In this document: one piece after another, positions 63,242 to 64,000 of the stretch
How positions within the stretch are numbered: the first letter of the stretch is position 1
Layout of the letters: every line of letters starts with the position of its first letter
NCBI RefSeq assembly: GCF_036884845.1
Contig: NZ_CP145732.1
Location: forward strand, 5,642,001 to 5,706,000
Length of the DNA: 64,000 bases
Origin: Pseudomonas sp. MAG733B
GTDB taxonomy: Bacteria > Pseudomonadota > Gammaproteobacteria > Pseudomonadales > Pseudomonadaceae
Reading direction: 5' to 3'
Notes under the pieces: generated by a model
What the model was told of the DNA's origin: nothing
Seen by the model: only the letters and a program-made list of their open reading frames with translations
Databases searched by the model: none
Translations under genes and position numbers: made by a program

Positions 63242-64000
63242 ATGCGCGAACGCACCATCGCCAGTCATTTCGCCCGCGCCGTGCTCGGTGGTGCGCAGCG
63301 GCGTGGCTTCGACTATTCCAGCCTGTTGCAGCAACTGGGGATCAGCCCCGAGTTGCTCGACGAGCCGCGGGCGCGCATCGCCCCGGAGCAGTTCACCCGG
63401 CTGATCCAGACACTGTGGCTGGCGCTGGACGACGAATACCTGGGTTTCGGGCACGGTCCCAGCAAGCCGGGCAGCTTCGCGATGATGTGCCATGCGGTCA
63501 TCCATTGCCGTAATCTGGATAAGGCGCTCAACCGGGGCTTATTGTTTTATAGCCTATTCCCCGACGCCCCGCGCCTGACCCTGACGCGTGAAGACGAAAT
63601 GATCCGCCTGAGCCTGGACGATTCGCAGCTCTGGGACCCGGACCATTTCCTCAGCGAAAGCCTGTTGGTGATCTGGCACCGTTTCGGCAGTTGGCTGATC
63701 GGCCAGCGGATTCGCCTGGAACAGGCCACGTTCAGTTATCCGCGGCCGGAACACGGTGCCGAGTACGACTTGCTGTTCTCTTGTCCTCTGACGTTTTCCA
63801 CATCCCAGAGCAGTCTGCTGTTTCACAGCCGCTACCTGAACATGCCGCTGTTGCAGGACGAACGCACCCTCAAGCATTTTCTCGAACACTCACCGGCCAA
63901 TCTGCTGTCGCGCCCGGATGACGGCAACACCCTGAGCAGTCAGTTACGGCGCTTGCTCAGCAGCGACAGTTCACGCTGGCCGGATCTGGAAGCCGTCGCC
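63242..64000 (+). CDS. AraC-family transcriptional regulator, 3' partial
   Basis: The frame runs from ATG 63242 (MRERTIASHFARAVLGGAQRRG) to the window edge without a stop; 253 residues are visible. It shows the N-terminal ligand domain of the AraC/OruR-like group (SLLQQLGISPELLDEPRARIAPEQFTRLI, GPSKPGSFAMMCHAVIHC). The end (LSSQLRRLLSSDSSRWPDLEAVA) is the linker and start of the DNA-binding domain, whose two helix-turn-helix units lie beyond the edge. It is divergent from dctA, 339 bp apart. Whether it controls dctA is unknown. Confidence 0.85.
   Translation, partial: MRERTIASHFARAVLGGAQRRGFDYSSLLQQLGISPELLDEPRARIAPEQFTRLIQTLWLALDDEYLGFGHGPSKPGSFAMMCHAVIHCRNLDKALNRGLLFYSLFPDAPRLTLTREDEMIRLSLDDSQLWDPDHFLSESLLVIWHRFGSWLIGQRIRLEQATFSYPRPEHGAEYDLLFSCPLTFSTSQSSLLFHSRYLNMPLLQDERTLKHFLEHSPANLLSRPDDGNTLSSQLRRLLSSDSSRWPDLEAVA

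Overview
The window is chromosomal DNA of a Pseudomonas, most likely of the P. fluorescens group. The evidence is high-GC coding bias, near-continuous gene packing, paired REP palindromes of several fluorescens-type families, and recognisable Pseudomonas proteins (GacS with its 917-residue BarA layout, fabA-fabB next to a PA1611-like hybrid kinase, relA-rlmD-cysM, dctA with a sigma-54 promoter). From memory, about 21-37 kb resembles the P. aeruginosa PA1609-PA1624 neighbourhood and about 39-56 kb the PA0924-PA0935 neighbourhood. The two blocks meet near 37-38.5 kb, where genus-restricted genes sit. No rRNA, tRNA or CRISPR array was seen.

Layout. 1-10 kb: an MFS exporter cut by the left edge, an EamA transporter, a CvfB-type S1 protein, small envelope proteins, a DUF899 thioredoxin-like protein, an RhlE-type DEAD-box helicase and a YbdG-like MscS channel. 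10.1-11.53 kb: an IS110/IS1111-type insertion sequence beside a REP palindrome, with a structured non-coding segment downstream of its recombinase. 11.5-21 kb: EamA exporter, azoR, LysR regulator, hydrolase-ppiA pair, ABC exporter, GNAT-like protein and a porin. 21-27.6 kb: a leftward acyl-CoA/esterase operon (acyl-CoA synthetase, hotdog thioesterase, two hydrolases, GST, DUF4892, AI-2E permease) behind a perfect 20-bp palindromic operator. 27.7-29.6 kb: sixA-DUF4389-gpsA. 29.8-36.8 kb: a TonB receptor / periplasmic binding protein / hybrid kinase operon, then fabA-fabB with a FabR/DesT-like operator and a strong terminator. 37-38.4 kb: a 62-aa protein and an orphan nitrilase-like enzyme. 38.5-44.7 kb: DUF2058, mazG, relA, rlmD and cysM, all leftward. 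44.8-47.2 kb: an accessory patch (DUF1016 nuclease and two orphan genes). 47.3-53.4 kb: an OmpR/EnvZ-like pair divergent from gacS-ldhA. 53.4-61.4 kb: small zinc-binding and envelope proteins, arsC-wrbA-DUF2069, a glycosylase-like protein, ttcA, Yip1, SprT and a CoA transferase. 61.5-64 kb: dctA and a divergent AraC-type regulator cut by the right edge.

How it fits together. Two kinases tied to the Gac/Rsm switch (GacS and a PA1611/RetS-interacting homologue) lie about 15 kb apart. Unsaturated fatty acid synthesis (fabAB), G3P dehydrogenase (gpsA) and an acyl-CoA handling operon are clustered. The most interesting element is the insertion sequence. Its 3' non-coding region folds into nested stem-loops, and one loop carries a 10-mer identical to the REP sequence that abuts the insertion point. 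That is what a guide-RNA-directed (bridge/seeker RNA) IS1111 element would look like.
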